From positions 1 to 9,651 of the forward strand of contig CAJGDG010000021.1 of NCBI GenBank assembly GCA_904502095.1: a stretch of DNA of 9,651 bases, read 5' to 3'. Made by a program: the position numbers and the translations under genes. The stretch comes from an uncultured Alphaproteobacteria bacterium. Lineage in GTDB: Bacteria > Pseudomonadota > Alphaproteobacteria > Rs-D84. This document shows, piece by piece, positions 1 through 6,227 of this stretch (position 1 is its first letter; each line of letters opens with the position of its first letter). The notes beneath the pieces were generated by a model. The model was not told the origin of the DNA, searched no databases, and saw only the letters and a list, made by a program, of their open reading frames with translations.

Positions 1-3000
1 GATACAAAATCCGAAGCAAAACGCAAGGGTTTGATCAAGCAATTAAAATTGGTTGAATCTTTCTTGGATTCCAAAACAGAACCAGCATGGATGATGCCAG
101 ATATTATTCCTGTAATTCCACCAGATATGCGTCCATTGGTCACATTGGATGCGGGGCATGTTGCTGCGTCTGATTTGAACGACTTGTATCGCCGCGTAAT
201 TATCCGTAATAATCGTTTGAAACGTTTTATGGAAATGCACGCACCTGATATTATTATCCGCAACGAAAAACGTATGTTGCAAGAAGCGGTTGACTCATTG
301 TTTGACAATGGGCACAAAGCGCGCCCAATGGTATCCCAGAACCGTCGCCCATTGAAATCTTTGTCTGATTCTTTGCGCGGTAAATCCGGTCGTTTCCGTA
401 TGAATATGTTGGGTAAACGTGTTGATTATTCCGGCCGTTCGGTTATTGTGTCTGGTCCAACATTGAAATTGCATCAGGTTGGTTTGCCAAAGACAATGGC
501 GTTGGAATTGTTTAAACCATTTGTTTATGCACGCTTGTTGGCGGGTGATTATGCAAACACATTGAAGACAGCGCGCAAAATGGTTGAAAACGGCGAAGAA
601 ATCGTATGGGAAATTCTGGAAAAGGTTATCTATGAACATCCTGTATTGTTAAACCGTGCGCCATCTTTGCACAGATTGTCGTTGTTGGCATTTGAACCTG
701 TTTTGATTGAAGGCAAGGCAATTCGTCTGCATCCGTTGGTTTGTGCTGGGTTTAACGCTGACTTTGACGGTGACCAGATGTCTGTTCACGTTCCAATTTC
801 ATTAGAAGCACAATTAGAAGCGCGTACATTGATGTTGTCGTCTAACAACGTGCTGTCGCCTGCAAACGGTGAACCAATGATTGTCCCGACCCAGGACATG
901 GTATTGGGTGTTTACTATATCTCGTTGATTAACGGCGAACACAGCGATAAGTCACCGCGTTTTGCAAATATGGACGAAGTTCAATTGGCGTTGGAAAATA
1001 AATCTATCACATTGCATACACCAATTGTTGCGCGCATCAAAGGCAAAACATACAAAACAACAGCGGGCCGTATGATTTTGGGCGAACTGTTGCCAGATTG
1101 TGATGAAATGCCATTTGATATGGTTAACAAAGTTATGCCGCGTGGCGAAATCAAAGCGTTGTTATCAACAACATACGAACGTTGTGGTGACAAAGCAATG
1201 ATTATGTTGGCTGACGCGTTAAAGAACACTGGTTTTGAACAGGCTGCACGCAGTGGTATTTCAATTGGATACGACGATGTAGTAATTCCAGAAGAAAAGA
1301 AAGATCTGATTGCAGAATCTGAAAAAGCAGCAGCAGAAATCGAAGAACAATATCAAAACGGTTTGTTGTCTGGCGGCGAACGTTATAACAAGTTGATTGA
1401 CTTGTGGCATAAAACAACAGATAAACTGGGTGATATGGCGTATGCTGCGTTGGGTAAAACAACAGGCGACAATTGGAATTCTGTATATATGATGGCGTTG
1501 TCTGGTGCACGTGGTTCCAAACGTCAGATTCAACAGTTGGCGGGTATGCGTGGTATGATGCAGAAACCAGACGGTTCTATTATCGAAGTTCCAATTATTT
1601 CGAACTTTAAAGAAGGTCTGACGATGTCTGAATACTTTACATCCACCCACGGTGCGCGTAAAGGTATGTCGGACACCGCGTTGAAAACTGCTGACGCTGG
1701 TTATTTGACACGTCGTTTGGTTGAATTGGCTCAGAACACAGTTGTCACAGAACACGATTGTGGCACAACAGACTTTATTACAGCAAAACCTGTATATCAG
1801 GGTTCGACATTGTCTGTTGCATTGGGTGATGTTGTTTTGGGACGCACCGCGGCACATGACATTGTTCATCCAATTACCAAAGAAATTATTGTTCCAGCTG
1901 GTGAATTAATTACCAAGGCTGCATCAAAGAAAATCAATGAATCCGGCCTGCCATCTGTTGATGTACGCAGTGTGCTGACATGTTGCAGTGACGGTTTGTG
2001 TGCAAAATGTTATGGTATGGACTTGTCGCGTAATGCGTTGGTACACGTTGGCGAAGCGGTTGGTGTTATCGCAGGTCAGTCGATTGGTGAACCAGGTACA
2101 CAGTTGACATTGCGTACTTTCCACATTGGTGGTGTTGCATCAGGTGGTGCAGAAAGTCACTTTATCGAAGTTCCTGTATCTGGTACTGTTAAATTGTCAG
2201 GCGTTAACACAATTAAGAACAGCGCAGGTCGTGTAGTTGTTCTGTCACGCAACGGCAAATTGGCAATCGTTGATGGCGAAGGCAAAGAACTGTTCAGCAG
2301 CAACTTGCCATACGCATCTATGTTGATTGTTAATGACGGTGATGCCGTTGAAAAAGGCGCCAAGGTTGCAGAATGGGATCCATATTCAAATACAATCATC
2401 GCAGAAAAAGACGGTATTGTTAACTTTAATGACTTGATTGAAAATGTTTCATACCAAGAAGAAGTTGATTCTATGACTGGTATCGTTTCACGCAAAGTTA
2501 TTAACTGGAAAACAAATACCAAGAAAGCTTTGAAGCCAGCGGTCACATTGGTTGATGAATCAGGGAACATTATTTCATTGGGTGGTAAAAAAATTGCCGA
2601 ATACCTGTTGCCAATCTATTCTATTTTGAATGTTGCAAATGGCGACCGTGTTGTTGCTGGTGATATTTTGGCCCGCATCCCTGTTCAGACAAAACGTACA
2701 GGCGACATTACAGGTGGTTTGCCACGCGTTAATGAATTGTTGGAAGTGCGTCGTCCAACTAACCCTGCATTGTTGGCAGAAGTTGATGGTACAGTTGAGC
2801 TGGAAGATGCGAAAAACAAGATTGTTATCCGCATTGAACCAACTGATGGTACTGCGCCTGTTGAATATGCTGTTCCAAAAGGCACAAACCTGTTGGTACG
2901 CAGTGGGGACACAGTTCGCAAGGCCGAAAAACTGGTTGATGGTGATCCAGTGCCACAAGATATTTTGCGTATCTTGGGTCAGAAAGCATTGGCGACCTTT

Positions 3001-3489
3001 ATGGTTGAACAGATTCAGCAGGTTTATCGCTTGCAGGGCGTGGTTATCAACGACAAGCATATTGAAATTTTGATACGCGAAATGACACGTCGTGTTGAAA
3101 TCACAAATCCGGGTGACACAGGATTCTTGATGGGTCAGGTTGTCGACCGCGTTGATTTCGAAGAAGAAAATGCACGTGTTGCGCGTGATAACGGCAAATT
3201 GGCGACTGCCTCTCAGGTTTTGGTTGGTTTGACCCGTGCATCACTGACATCGCGTTCGTTCATTTCGAATGCATCGTTCCAACAGACAACCAAAGTGTTG
3301 GTTGATGCAGCGATTAGTGGCTCGACCGATAAATTGGTTGGTATCAACGAAAACTTGATTGTTGGTCGTTTGATTCCAATTGGAACAGGTGCGTATGTTC
3401 GTCGCGTTCGCGAAATTGCCAAAGAAGAAGAAAAAGCAGAACGTTTGGCGCGCGAAGGCAACGGTCAGCAACAATTGCTGGATATATAA
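1..3489 (+). CDS. rpoC: DNA-directed RNA polymerase subunit beta' (5'-truncated by window edge)
   Basis: Largest catalytic subunit of RNA polymerase, active in transcription as part of the alpha2-beta-beta'-omega core. The reading frame is open from base 1, so the gene begins upstream. Aligning the active-site motif with E. coli beta' suggests roughly 205 N-terminal residues are missing, including the first zinc site. Counting window codons from base 1, the catalytic NADFDGDQM motif has its Mg-binding aspartates at 254, 256 and 258. The bridge helix (SDTALKTADAGYLTRRL) lies near 560-577. The second zinc site uses Cys587, a CC pair at 661/662, Cys667 and Cys670. The trigger loop is QLTLRTFHIGG at about 701-711, followed by an insertion of about 190 residues that matches proteobacterial SI3, then ITGGLPRV. 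The C-terminus (VGRLIPIGTGAY and a short charged tail) is complete and stops at TAA. Two oddities are a Leu in place of the usual trigger-loop Met and a zinc loop one residue short. Identity is certain. Confidence 0.98.
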   Translation, partial: DTKSEAKRKGLIKQLKLVESFLDSKTEPAWMMPDIIPVIPPDMRPLVTLDAGHVAASDLNDLYRRVIIRNNRLKRFMEMHAPDIIIRNEKRMLQEAVDSLFDNGHKARPMVSQNRRPLKSLSDSLRGKSGRFRMNMLGKRVDYSGRSVIVSGPTLKLHQVGLPKTMALELFKPFVYARLLAGDYANTLKTARKMVENGEEIVWEILEKVIYEHPVLLNRAPSLHRLSLLAFEPVLIEGKAIRLHPLVCAGFNADFDGDQMSVHVPISLEAQLEARTLMLSSNNVLSPANGEPMIVPTQDMVLGVYYISLINGEHSDKSPRFANMDEVQLALENKSITLHTPIVARIKGKTYKTTAGRMILGELLPDCDEMPFDMVNKVMPRGEIKALLSTTYERCGDKAMIMLADALKNTGFEQAARSGISIGYDDVVIPEEKKDLIAESEKAAAEIEEQYQNGLLSGGERYNKLIDLWHKTTDKLGDMAYAALGKTTGDNWNSVYMMALSGARGSKRQIQQLAGMRGMMQKPDGSIIEVPIISNFKEGLTMSEYFTSTHGARKGMSDTALKTADAGYLTRRLVELAQNTVVTEHDCGTTDFITAKPVYQGSTLSVALGDVVLGRTAAHDIVHPITKEIIVPAGELITKAASKKINESGLPSVDVRSVLTCCSDGLCAKCYGMDLSRNALVHVGEAVGVIAGQSIGEPGTQLTLRTFHIGGVASGGAESHFIEVPVSGTVKLSGVNTIKNSAGRVVVLSRNGKLAIVDGEGKELFSSNLPYASMLIVNDGDAVEKGAKVAEWDPYSNTIIAEKDGIVNFNDLIENVSYQEEVDSMTGIVSRKVINWKTNTKKALKPAVTLVDESGNIISLGGKKIAEYLLPIYSILNVANGDRVVAGDILARIPVQTKRTGDITGGLPRVNELLEVRRPTNPALLAEVDGTVELEDAKNKIVIRIEPTDGTAPVEYAVPKGTNLLVRSGDTVRKAEKLVDGDPVPQDILRILGQKALATFMVEQIQQVYRLQGVVINDKHIEILIREMTRRVEITNPGDTGFLMGQVVDRVDFEEENARVARDNGKLATASQVLVGLTRASLTSRSFISNASFQQTTKVLVDAAISGSTDKLVGINENLIVGRLIPIGTGAYVRRVREIAKEEEKAERLAREGNGQQQLLDI

Positions 3490-3501
3490 TCAAAAGTGGG
3501 A

Positions 3502-3545
3502 TTCGTGGCTGGTATTAACGCCGGTCACGAAGCCAAAAGGCTTTT
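3502..3545 (+). terminator. Hairpins after rpoC, probable operon-end terminator
   Basis: Beginning 12 nt after the rpoC stop, TTCGTGGCTGG (3502-3512) can pair with CCGGTCACGAA (3521-3531) around an 8-nt loop. The 11-bp stem contains two G-T pairs. A second small stem, AAGCC/GGCTT with an AAAA loop (3530-3543), ends in TTTT and shares two bases with the first, so the two cannot both form fully. The second stem is the intrinsic-terminator part but is short, so termination may be partial or Rho-assisted. The position supports rpoC as the end of its transcription unit. Confidence 0.6.
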
Positions 3546-3556
3546 AAAACTTTTCC

Positions 3557-3584
3557 TTGCAAATCGGAATGATTTGAATAAAAT
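3557..3584 (+). promoter_or_regulatory. Predicted sigma70-type promoter for rpmF
   Basis: TTGCAA (3557-3562), a 16-nt spacer, and TAAAAT (3579-3584) lie 30 nt upstream of the rpmF start codon and directly after the rpoC terminator hairpins. Each hexamer differs from the consensus at a single base. This is consistent with rpmF being transcribed independently of rpoC. It is a prediction from hexamers and position only. Confidence 0.5.
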
Positions 3585-3614
3585 AGGACAGTCATAAAAT
3601 AAAAAGGATAAAAA

Positions 3615-3764
3615 ATGGCAACGCCAAAAAGTAAGACAAGTAAAGCACGCAGCGCACAACGCCGTTCACACGACGCGTTGTCTGTAATGCCATGCGGTGT
3701 ATGTAAAACATGTGGCGAAAAGAAACGCCCACATCATGTTTGCCCTGCATGCGGTGCAAAATAA
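3615..3764 (+). CDS. rpmF: 50S ribosomal protein L32, zinc-ribbon (C+) form
   Basis: Small protein of the large ribosomal subunit, 49 residues. It starts MATPKSKTSKARSAQRRSHD, the usual basic L32 N-terminus with the RRSHDAL signature. It ends in a zinc ribbon, CxxCGEKKRPHHxCPACG, with cysteines at 30, 33, 43 and 46 plus an extra Cys27. The ATG is preceded by AAGGA with a 6-nt spacer, and translation stops at TAA. The gene lies immediately before plsX, the classic rpmF-plsX neighbourhood. However, a strong terminator separates the two, and the upstream neighbour is rpoC. L32 from many well-known alphaproteobacteria is a slightly longer cysteine-free form, so the zinc-binding version is noteworthy if the lineage call is right. 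Identity is very secure. Confidence 0.96.
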   Translation: MATPKSKTSKARSAQRRSHDALSVMPCGVCKTCGEKKRPHHVCPACGAK

Positions 3765-3788
3765 GTTAACCAAATAAATGGGATAAAG

Positions 3789-3828
3789 CAGAAGCAGGGC
3801 GCACCAGTGTGCCTGTTTCTGTTTTTTT
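3789..3828 (+). terminator. Bulged intrinsic terminator between rpmF and plsX
   Basis: CAGAAGCAG (3789-3797) pairs with CTGTTTCTG (3813-3821), with one G-T pair. A 3-nt bulge GGC interrupts the left side. An inner GCAC/GTGC stem then closes a CAGT loop. Seven T residues follow directly (3822-3828). The 13-bp stem with a T-tract is a good intrinsic terminator for rpmF. It ends only 6 nt before the plsX ATG, so it could also act as a leader or attenuation element for plsX. Confidence 0.8.
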
Positions 3829-3834
3829 AATACG

Positions 3835-4899
3835 ATGTCAGAAGAAAAGAAAATAATCGCAATTGATGCAATGGGTGGTGACAAAGGTCCAAACGCTGTG
3901 TTGGGCGGTATGAATCAATTCTTGTATCAAAATGGTGAAAACAATATTGCGTTTCGTTTGTTCGGTGATGAAAAGAAGCTGCGCAAATTGGTGGCAAAAT
4001 ATCCGCGTGTTGCACGCAATACAGAAATTGTTCATGCACCAAATGTTATCAAAGGCACGGACAAGGTTATGGATGTCTTGCGTCATTCCCAGGATACTTC
4101 TATGTATATGGCTATCAAAGATGTGCGAGAAGGTAATTCTGCTGCGATTATCAGTGCGGGTAATACAGGTATGTTGATGTCTTTATCTAAGTTAGCGTTA
4201 AAGACAATCGATGGTATTGCACGCCCTGCCATTACAACAATGTTGCCATCTGGGGCAGGGGACAGCCGGGTGGTTGTGTTGGATTTGGGCGCAAATGTTC
4301 ACTGTGATGAAAATGTTTTATTTGATTTTGCAGTTCTGGGCAGCGTTTATGCCGAGGTTGTAGGCCGTATGCCGCGTCCGAAACTGGGGGTTTTAAATAT
4401 TGGTTCCGAAGAAACCAAGGGGAACGAAACATTGGTTCATTTGAACAAGGTTCTGACAGAAAATAAAGATAAATTGCCGTATGAATACATCGGTTTTGTC
4501 GAGGCAAACGACATCAGTGCTGGTCGTGTTCAGGTTGTGGTCACTGATGGCTTTACAGGTAATATCGTGTTAAAAACGGTTGAAGGAACCGCTAAACTGA
4601 TAAAGCGCGTTATCGTTGAAAACTTCAAGAAATCTGTATTGGCGATAATCGGTGCGTTTTTCTTGGTTCATGTATTTAAGCGCTTGAAACATAAGATAGA
4701 TCCTCGTTCATACGCGGGTGCAACATTTTTAGGGTTGCGTGGTTTTGCGTTTAAAACACACGGCAACAGTGATGCGCTGGCATTTGCGAACGCGATAAAG
4801 TATGCGGCTGGGTTGACCCAGGCAAACCTGAACGGTTTGATAGAGGAACGCGCCCGCGCGTTATCAGATGTTCGTGCAAAATTACAAGAAACAGAATAA
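3835..4899 (+). CDS. plsX: Phosphate acyltransferase PlsX (acyl-ACP:phosphate)
   Basis: PlsX converts acyl-ACP and inorganic phosphate to acyl-phosphate, the acyl donor for PlsY in the first step of phospholipid synthesis. It is a peripheral membrane enzyme. The 354 residues match the family length (about 330-360). Signatures in order are IDAMGGDKGP (10-19), SAGNTGMLMS (107-116), VLDLGANVHCDENVLFDF (near 148-165), NIGSEETKGNE (188-198), VVVTDGFTGNIVLKT (234-248) and the C-terminal GATFLGLRGFAFKTHGNSD (295-313). A hydrophobic stretch near 268-281 could contribute to membrane association. The start at MSEEKKIIAIDAMGGD fits the family, but no Shine-Dalgarno precedes it, because the terminator T-run ends 6 nt upstream. 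The usual downstream partner fabH is absent; plsX instead ends at a terminator shared with the convergent mraZ. Confidence 0.97.
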   Translation: MSEEKKIIAIDAMGGDKGPNAVLGGMNQFLYQNGENNIAFRLFGDEKKLRKLVAKYPRVARNTEIVHAPNVIKGTDKVMDVLRHSQDTSMYMAIKDVREGNSAAIISAGNTGMLMSLSKLALKTIDGIARPAITTMLPSGAGDSRVVVLDLGANVHCDENVLFDFAVLGSVYAEVVGRMPRPKLGVLNIGSEETKGNETLVHLNKVLTENKDKLPYEYIGFVEANDISAGRVQVVVTDGFTGNIVLKTVEGTAKLIKRVIVENFKKSVLAIIGAFFLVHVFKRLKHKIDPRSYAGATFLGLRGFAFKTHGNSDALAFANAIKYAAGLTQANLNGLIEERARALSDVRAKLQETE

Positions 4900-4926
4900 A
4901 AAAATCCCGCAGATGCGGGATTTTTT
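4899..4926. terminator. Bidirectional terminator between convergent plsX and mraZ
   Basis: AAAAAATCCCGC (4899-4910) and GCGGGATTTTTT (4915-4926) form a perfect 12-bp inverted repeat around an AGAT loop. The A-run on one side and the T-run on the other give a U-tract whichever strand is transcribed. The repeat overlaps the last base of the plsX TAA stop and lies 23 nt beyond the mraZ stop. Confidence 0.92.
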
Positions 4927-4949
4927 ATACGAAGAAAGGAACTGGTATA

Positions 4950-5399
4950 TCAGTCGCCGATTTTCAGGTTAGGGCGACTTTTGCGCAGGTTCCCCAGAGA
5001 TTTTTCCTGGGCTGCGCGGAATGCGTCTGGGTTCCATATTTGGAAACTGTTGCCACGACCAACGAATATGGCGGTATCTGTAATGCCTGCGTGTTTTAAT
5101 AAGTCTGTTGGAATAACAATGCGACCGGTCACATCAAATGCCAACTGGCGCGCGTCTGCAAACAGCATTGCGGACAAATCGTCCAGTTCGCTGTCGAATA
5201 TGCCCATTTTATCTGTTGCGGCAGCCATTTGTTCCATGCGGGACATAGACAGTCCTTCGATGCAGTTGTTTGTAAAAGAACGATATAATACCACGCCCGC
5301 GAATTTTTCATTTGCAACCGAAGCGCGGAAAGAGGCAGGCACAGAAATGCGCCCTTTTGTATCCAAACGATTTTCATAAGATGAGAGAAACAATGACAT
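4950..5399 (-). CDS. mraZ: Transcriptional regulator MraZ, orphan copy
   Basis: DNA-binding regulator of the division and cell wall (dcw) cluster, built from two SpoVT/AbrB-like halves that assemble into rings. At 149 residues it is full length. The two halves carry the paired DxxGR signatures, DTKGRISVP (13-21) and DVTGRIVIP (89-97). The second is followed by the typical GRGNSFQIWNPDAF block (115-127). The N-terminal SYENRLDTKGR also matches the family. The start codon has an AGGA element about 9 nt upstream, and the stop is TGA, unlike the TAA used by its neighbours. In most bacteria mraZ is the first gene of the dcw operon, before rsmH and ftsL. Here it is transcribed toward plsX and ends at a terminator with nothing downstream, so it must act in trans if it still controls dcw genes. 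Confidence 0.96.
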   Translation of the reverse strand: MSLFLSSYENRLDTKGRISVPASFRASVANEKFAGVVLYRSFTNNCIEGLSMSRMEQMAAATDKMGIFDSELDDLSAMLFADARQLAFDVTGRIVIPTDLLKHAGITDTAIFVGRGNSFQIWNPDAFRAAQEKSLGNLRKSRPNLKIGD

Positions 5400-5426
5400 T
5401 TATGAATTCCTGTTTTTTTCGGGCGT

Positions 5427-5458
5427 TTGACCCGCGTCTCTTCCTGCTTCAGGGTCAA
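5427..5458. repeat. Inverted repeat at the mraZ transcription start, possible operator or leader hairpin
   Basis: TTGACCC (5427-5433) and GGGTCAA (5452-5458) are perfect 7-bp inverted arms separated by 18 nt. One arm reaches into the mraZ -10 hexamer; the other lies in the leader. The position suits an operator, perhaps for autoregulation by MraZ, but I see no regularly spaced TGGG-type direct repeats like the E. coli MraZ site. Confidence 0.35.
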
Positions 5459-5485
5459 TGTAGCACGGGAATTTTTGGTTGTCAA
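5457..5485 (-). promoter_or_regulatory. Predicted mraZ promoter
   Basis: Reading the minus strand, TTGACA (5480-5485) is separated by 17 nt from TACATT (5457-5462). This gives a perfect -35 hexamer, optimal spacing and a 4/6 -10 hexamer. The expected transcription start near 5450 would leave a leader of about 50 nt before the mraZ ATG. The -10 region overlaps one arm of an inverted repeat. Confidence 0.6.
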
Positions 5486-5576
5486 TGACAATTTATAATT
5501 GTTTTATGGTATTTTATGGCCTGGAAAGTAAAAAATAAAAAAATTAAAATAAAATGAAAATAATTATATTTTGTGC

Positions 5577-5606
5577 TTGACCTGCGATTCGTTTTTGTTC
5601 TAAGAT
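5577..5606 (+). promoter_or_regulatory. Predicted promoter for the 110-residue gene
   Basis: TTGACC (5577-5582), an 18-nt spacer and TAAGAT (5601-5606) face away from the mraZ promoter. They would start a transcript near 5613, leaving a leader of about 170 nt before the ATG at 5783. An A/T-rich tract lies just upstream (5526-5572) and could act as an UP-like element. Prediction from hexamers only. Confidence 0.45.
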
Positions 5607-5782
5607 GTTTGTATAGACAAGGGGAAAAGAAATAAAAAGCCCAGAAATCTGCGAAGTGTGCGGTTTTTTGGGAAAAACAAAAAAACAAATAAAATTTATC
5701 TGGCGATTTTGTAAATACTGTTGTGTTTACAGAAAAACAAGATAATTTCTAACAACAACGCCCGAAAGGAGGGGAAACGCGC
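5607..5782 (+). promoter_or_regulatory. Long A-rich leader with hairpins upstream of the 110-residue gene
   Basis: No gene is visible here. Two stems can form. CCCAGAAA (5660-5667) can pair with TTTTTGGG just downstream (about 5685-5692), with one G-T pair. GTAAATAC (5711-5718) pairs with GTGTTTAC (5723-5730), also with one G-T pair, around a TGTT loop. The rest is A-rich and probably single-stranded. The leader ends in AAGGAGG (5766-5772), 10 nt before the ATG. No T-run terminator follows the second stem, so I read it as a stabilising or regulatory leader rather than an attenuator. I do not recognise a known riboswitch. Confidence 0.4.
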
Positions 5783-6115
5783 ATGCAAAAAAACATCAAA
5801 GAAATTATGATTGCCTTGAACCAAGTCCTGACAACCACTGTTTGGGTTAACGCTGACCGTCAGATTATATCATTGGCCGATGAATTGAAAATTGGTCAGA
5901 ATAATACCCCACGTTCTATCGAAGATTTGTCACGCCCATCGTTGGTTGGTGCGTATGTCTCTTTGCAGATTCGCACAGATAATTTTGAAGAATCCGCAGA
6001 AAGTATGGATACAAAAACATTGGCTTTGCGCGTCAAAGAATTGGTTTTTGCCGAAGCAAAAAAGATTATGGATGCCGCCGATTCAACAGTTTCGTCCACA
6101 GCCAAGGCTGCCTAA
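5783..6115 (+). CDS. Conserved-looking hypothetical protein, 110 residues
   Basis: I do not recognise this protein. It is almost certainly a real gene: it has a near-perfect Shine-Dalgarno AAGGAGG 10 nt before the ATG, its own predicted promoter, a TAA stop and a terminator downstream. Its codon use (TTG, GGT, GTT) resembles rpoC and rpsA, suggesting high expression. The product is soluble-looking, with no signal peptide or membrane segment and no cysteine. By eye it has an N-terminal helix (MQKNIKEIMIALNQVL), a strand-rich middle containing TTVWVNADRQIISLADEL and LVGAYVSLQIRTDNF, and a C-terminal amphipathic helix (LALRVKELVFAEAKKIMDAA) ending in an Ala/Ser/Thr tail. The central phrase IGQNNTPRSIEDLSRPS is polar and may be a loop. 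It stands between divergent mraZ and rpsA, and the context gives no clear function. Confidence 0.85.
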   Translation: MQKNIKEIMIALNQVLTTTVWVNADRQIISLADELKIGQNNTPRSIEDLSRPSLVGAYVSLQIRTDNFEESAESMDTKTLALRVKELVFAEAKKIMDAADSTVSSTAKAA

Positions 6116-6156
6116 GTTAATCTTGGGTGTCCATTGCGCGTAAAGGGACAATCAGT

Positions 6157-6172
6157 TTCCGGATAACCGGAA
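6157..6172 (+). other. Small hairpin followed by a purine-rich tract
   Basis: TTCCGG (6157-6162) and CCGGAA (6167-6172) form a perfect 6-bp stem with an ATAA loop. A purine run, GGAAGGAAGGGAG, covers the 3' arm and continues to 6182, just before the terminator stem. It lies in the 3' untranslated region of the 110-residue gene. It could stabilise the transcript end or be part of a 3'-UTR-derived small RNA. Confidence 0.4.
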
Positions 6173-6183
6173 GGAAGGGAGCA

Positions 6184-6217
6184 ACTGCCACCAAGCAATT
6201 GGTGGCAGTCTGTTTTT
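6184..6217 (+). terminator. Strong intrinsic terminator of the 110-residue gene
   Basis: ACTGCCACCAA (6184-6194) and TTGGTGGCAGT (6199-6209) form a perfect 11-bp stem closed by a GCAA (GNRA) tetraloop, followed by CTG and TTTTT (6213-6217). This is a textbook intrinsic terminator. The T-run overlaps the predicted -35 hexamer of rpsA. Confidence 0.92.
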
Positions 6218-6227
6218 GATAATATTT
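6214..6227 (+). repeat. 14-bp direct repeat, copy 1 (copy 2 at 6346-6359)
   Basis: TTTTGATAATATTT occurs exactly at 6214-6227 and again at 6346-6359. One copy spans the terminator T-run and the rpsA -35 element; the other sits 4 nt before the rpsA ATG. Each is followed by a pyrimidine-rich CT/TCTT. The repeats bracket the rpsA leader. Confidence 0.6.

Noticed and set aside
1261..1869. Long minus-strand open frame inside rpoC (202 residues)
   Set aside because: It is antisense to highly conserved rpoC coding sequence, and its composition (rich in Cys, Phe, Gln) is typical of a shadow of TTG/GAA codons.
3490..3614. tRNA gene in the rpoC-rpmF spacer
   Set aside because: The 11-bp hairpin could suggest an RNA gene, but there is no T-arm GTTCGA-type sequence, acceptor stem or CCA end.
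3822..3834. Leaderless promoter for plsX (TTTAAT at 3826-3831)
   Set aside because: Only 3 nt separate the hexamer from the ATG, too close for a transcription start at or before the start codon.
5420..5470. MraZ box of direct TGGG repeats upstream of mraZ
   Set aside because: GGG triplets are present, but their spacing is irregular and does not match the tandem 10-bp pattern of known sites.
6157..6190. Resemblance to the SRP (4.5S) RNA tip, CCGGAAGGAAGGGAGCA
   Set aside because: The GGAA tetraloop and purines look like SRP domain IV, but the required 5' CAGG-type strand is missing. The downstream bases pair in the terminator instead, and CCGGAA is already paired with TTCCGG.
6202..6219. Mini-ORF (GTG start) after the purine-rich GGAAGGAAGGGAG tract
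   Set aside because: Only five codons long and inside the terminator stem; no support as a leader peptide.
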